Shown here: piece by piece, positions 13,240 to 14,792 of the stretch
Layout of the letters: the number at the start of each line of letters is the position of its first letter
How positions within the stretch are numbered: position 1 is the first letter of the stretch
Source of the DNA: Syntrophomonas sp. UBA5314
Lineage (GTDB): Bacteria; Bacillota; Syntrophomonadia; Syntrophomonadales; Syntrophomonadaceae
Assembly (NCBI GenBank): GCA_002410325.1
Contig: DHRK01000004.1
Coordinates: forward strand, 46,001 to 60,792
DNA: 14,792 nt
Reading direction: 5' to 3'
Translations under genes and position numbers: made by a program
Notes under the pieces: model-generated
The model's database searches: none
Told to the model about the DNA's origin: nothing
Seen by the model: only the letters and a program-made list of their open reading frames with translations

Positions 13240-14653
13240 GCCGCAAAGACTTCATCCTTTAGCCATTTTTTATTTTTTTATACGCAGAATATACAAGATG
13301 GCGCAGGCGCTAATTCCCCTGCTGGTGCTGGCTATCGCTGAAGCCGAATTTCGCCATTGGCTGCTGCTTGCCACCCCCTTTATTCTCCTACTGTTCTTTG
13401 CCTATGGCGTTCTTTACTGGTTTCGTTACGTGTTCTATATCCAGGGGCAGGAACTGCGCATGGAATCCGGCGTCCTTATCCGAAAGAAAAGGTATATCCC
13501 TTTTGAACGCGTACAAACCGTGCAGATTAGCGCCGGGATTCTCCAACGCCTGATGGGGCTGGTAAAGGTTCAGGTGGAAACCGCGGCCGGAGGAAAGAAA
13601 GCAGAATTCGTACTGGAGGCGCTGCCCAGGCAAAAAGCCGAAGAATTGAGCTCGATTCTGCAATCCAGAGAACACCTTCCCCCGGATAGTCACCTCGGGG
13701 AAAATCCGGCTGAATACAGGTTATCTACCCGTAATTTGTTATTACTGGCCAGCACATCCAATAGCATAGGGGTAGCAATCGCCGCTATAGCGGTTATATC
13801 ACAATTTAATGATGTTTTTGCCAATGTACATATCTGGGAGAAGCTGGGCGGCTTCTTGAAAAATATCGTTGCCGGCGAAGCCAGCCTGATCATTTTACTC
13901 ATTTTGGCTCTCCTATTTCTGGCCTGGCTCCTGTCCCTGCTCGGAACCATCATTCGTTTTGCCGGCTTCCGTATGATAAGGGATGATAAAAAAATCAAGA
14001 TTAGCCGAGGGTTATTTGAAAAGCAGCAGGTAACCATTCCCCTCAACAAAATCCAGTCCATAAAGCTGATTGAAGGCGTTTTGCGCCAACCGTTGGGCAT
14101 GCTCAGCGTACAAGTGGTAAGTGTCAGCAACATAGATGCCAAGAGCGAAGGAAGCATGATTGCTCCTTTGCTGCCCAAATCGCAGCTTACCCGTTTCATG
14201 GAAGAATTTCTACCCGAATTCACTTTGCCGCAACAGGTGGAGGGATTACCCGAACGAGCCAAAACTCGTTATTACCTGGTGAACATACTACCGGCCCTAG
14301 TTATTGCCATTCTGTCAGCCATATTTATCCCCTGGGGTTTCCTGGTTTTTATACTCGTTCCCCTGGCAGCCTGGTTGGGGAAAAAGCAATACCAGAATGC
14401 CGGATGGCAGGTTGCGGGGCGCAGTTTGATATTAAGAAAACGAAGACTGGCCAGAGTCACTACGATTATTCACCGAAACCGAATCCAGTCTCTAAGCGTA
14501 TCCAGAAACTTCTTTCAAGAACGCAAAAGACTGAACACGCTCACCATCGCTTTCGCTTCCGGAATGAATAATGGCGCACGCGTTAAACTCAAGGGGATGG
14601 CTGATGAGGACACCAGGTTCATTGTTGACTGGTTTGACCGGAATACCAACTAG
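13232..14653 (+). CDS. YdbT-like membrane protein with three bPH2 domains
   Basis: This 473-residue protein alternates pairs of membrane segments with cytoplasmic bPH2 domains. Helix pair about 20-65, domain 1 about 68-145 (R-K-K-R-Y-I-P-F-E-R-V-Q-T-V ... Q-R-L-M-G-L-V-K-V-Q-V-E-T-A-A-G). Helix pair about 170-255, domain 2 about 255-340 (F-E-K-Q-Q-V-T-I-P-L-N-K-I-Q-S-I ... R-Q-P-L-G-M-L-S-V-Q-V). Helix pair about 352-395, domain 3 about 400-470 (R-L-A-R-V-T-T-I-I-H-R-N-R-I-Q-S-L). Size and order match YdbT, the normal partner of YdbS, and probably both form one membrane complex. Start choice: ATG at 13232, six bases after GGTGG. An in-frame ATG at 13226 is possible but is too close to that site. 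No clear intrinsic terminator follows. Intact. Confidence 0.85.
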   Translation: MYKPQRLHPLAIFYFFIRRIYKMAQALIPLLVLAIAEAEFRHWLLLATPFILLLFFAYGVLYWFRYVFYIQGQELRMESGVLIRKKRYIPFERVQTVQISAGILQRLMGLVKVQVETAAGGKKAEFVLEALPRQKAEELSSILQSREHLPPDSHLGENPAEYRLSTRNLLLLASTSNSIGVAIAAIAVISQFNDVFANVHIWEKLGGFLKNIVAGEASLIILLILALLFLAWLLSLLGTIIRFAGFRMIRDDKKIKISRGLFEKQQVTIPLNKIQSIKLIEGVLRQPLGMLSVQVVSVSNIDAKSEGSMIAPLLPKSQLTRFMEEFLPEFTLPQQVEGLPERAKTRYYLVNILPALVIAILSAIFIPWGFLVFILVPLAAWLGKKQYQNAGWQVAGRSLILRKRRLARVTTIIHRNRIQSLSVSRNFFQERKRLNTLTIAFASGMNNGARVKLKGMADEDTRFIVDWFDRNTN

Positions 14654-14792
14654 CCCGTAAACGGAGGTTTGAGCACCAGCCCCCGGTTTCTCTGCTCCTG
14701 CCATCAGCCAGACGGCAAACTCATGCGCATGCTTCAACCACCCTAATTCCCTGCGCTTGATTTATCTTCCTTCCCCCTCAATATCCTCATCC
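14654..14792. other. Window end without a supported gene
   Basis: The bases after the YdbT-like stop show only a weak GAGCA/TGCTC inverted repeat near 14673-14699 and no T tract. On the minus strand a short open frame (D-E-D-I-E-G-E-G-R, then TAA at 14764-14762) enters from the right edge and could be the acidic tail of a convergent gene. It is too short to call. Confidence 0.3.

Noticed and set aside
14762..14792. C-terminal end of a minus-strand gene entering from the right edge
   Set aside because: Only nine codons are visible; an acidic tail before a stop is suggestive but not enough for a CDS call.

Overview
The window looks like a chromosomal segment of a Gram-positive, Bacillota-type anaerobe. 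The evidence is strong GGAGG-type ribosome binding sites, TTG starts, sigma-A-like promoters, a group II ECF vitamin/metal transporter and a YdbS/YdbT-like membrane pair. A Negativicutes or Clostridia member is my best guess from gene style, but no marker gene fixes the taxon. No rRNA, tRNA, CRISPR array or transposase was seen.

Left part, minus strand. The 5' part of a secreted or lipid-anchored protein made of ~100-residue fibronectin-type-III-like repeats (1-863) runs off the window edge. A 686-base gap follows, holding a possible 26-residue membrane peptide and a hairpin suited to ending minus-strand transcription. A five-gene operon then reads leftward from a good promoter at 5487-5515: two ECF ATPases, the EcfT scaffold, a substrate-binding S subunit of unknown specificity, and a class I methyltransferase. 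Its ~200-base leader holds stem-loops and a terminator-like hairpin, so it may be an unrecognised riboswitch or attenuator.

Centre, plus strand. A PHP-family phosphoesterase gene (5861-6664) ends in a clear terminator. It is followed by a compact four-gene operon (6861-11269): a RuBisCO-like protein, a PF09370 'phosphoenolpyruvate hydrolase-like' TIM barrel, a UPF0261/Tm-1-like protein and a second PF09370 paralogue. UPF0261 followed by PF09370 is the domain order of the plant virus-resistance protein Tm-1, split here into separate genes. A perfect 28-bp palindrome lies upstream of the RuBisCO-like gene. Its right half recurs upstream of the PHP gene at the same distance from the putative -10 box, suggesting shared control. 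This PHP plus RuBisCO-like plus split-Tm-1 group is the best candidate for an undescribed system, probably metabolism of an unusual phosphorylated or oxo-acid carbohydrate. The substrate cannot be read from the sequence.

Right part, plus strand. A 402-base gap with strong hairpins is followed by a DNRLRE-type structural protein with a C-terminal domain resembling DUF6385. A bidirectional-looking terminator comes next, then an extended -10 promoter driving two overlapping genes for YdbS- and YdbT-like membrane proteins with bacterial PH (bPH2) domains. The last ~140 bases hold no gene I can support.
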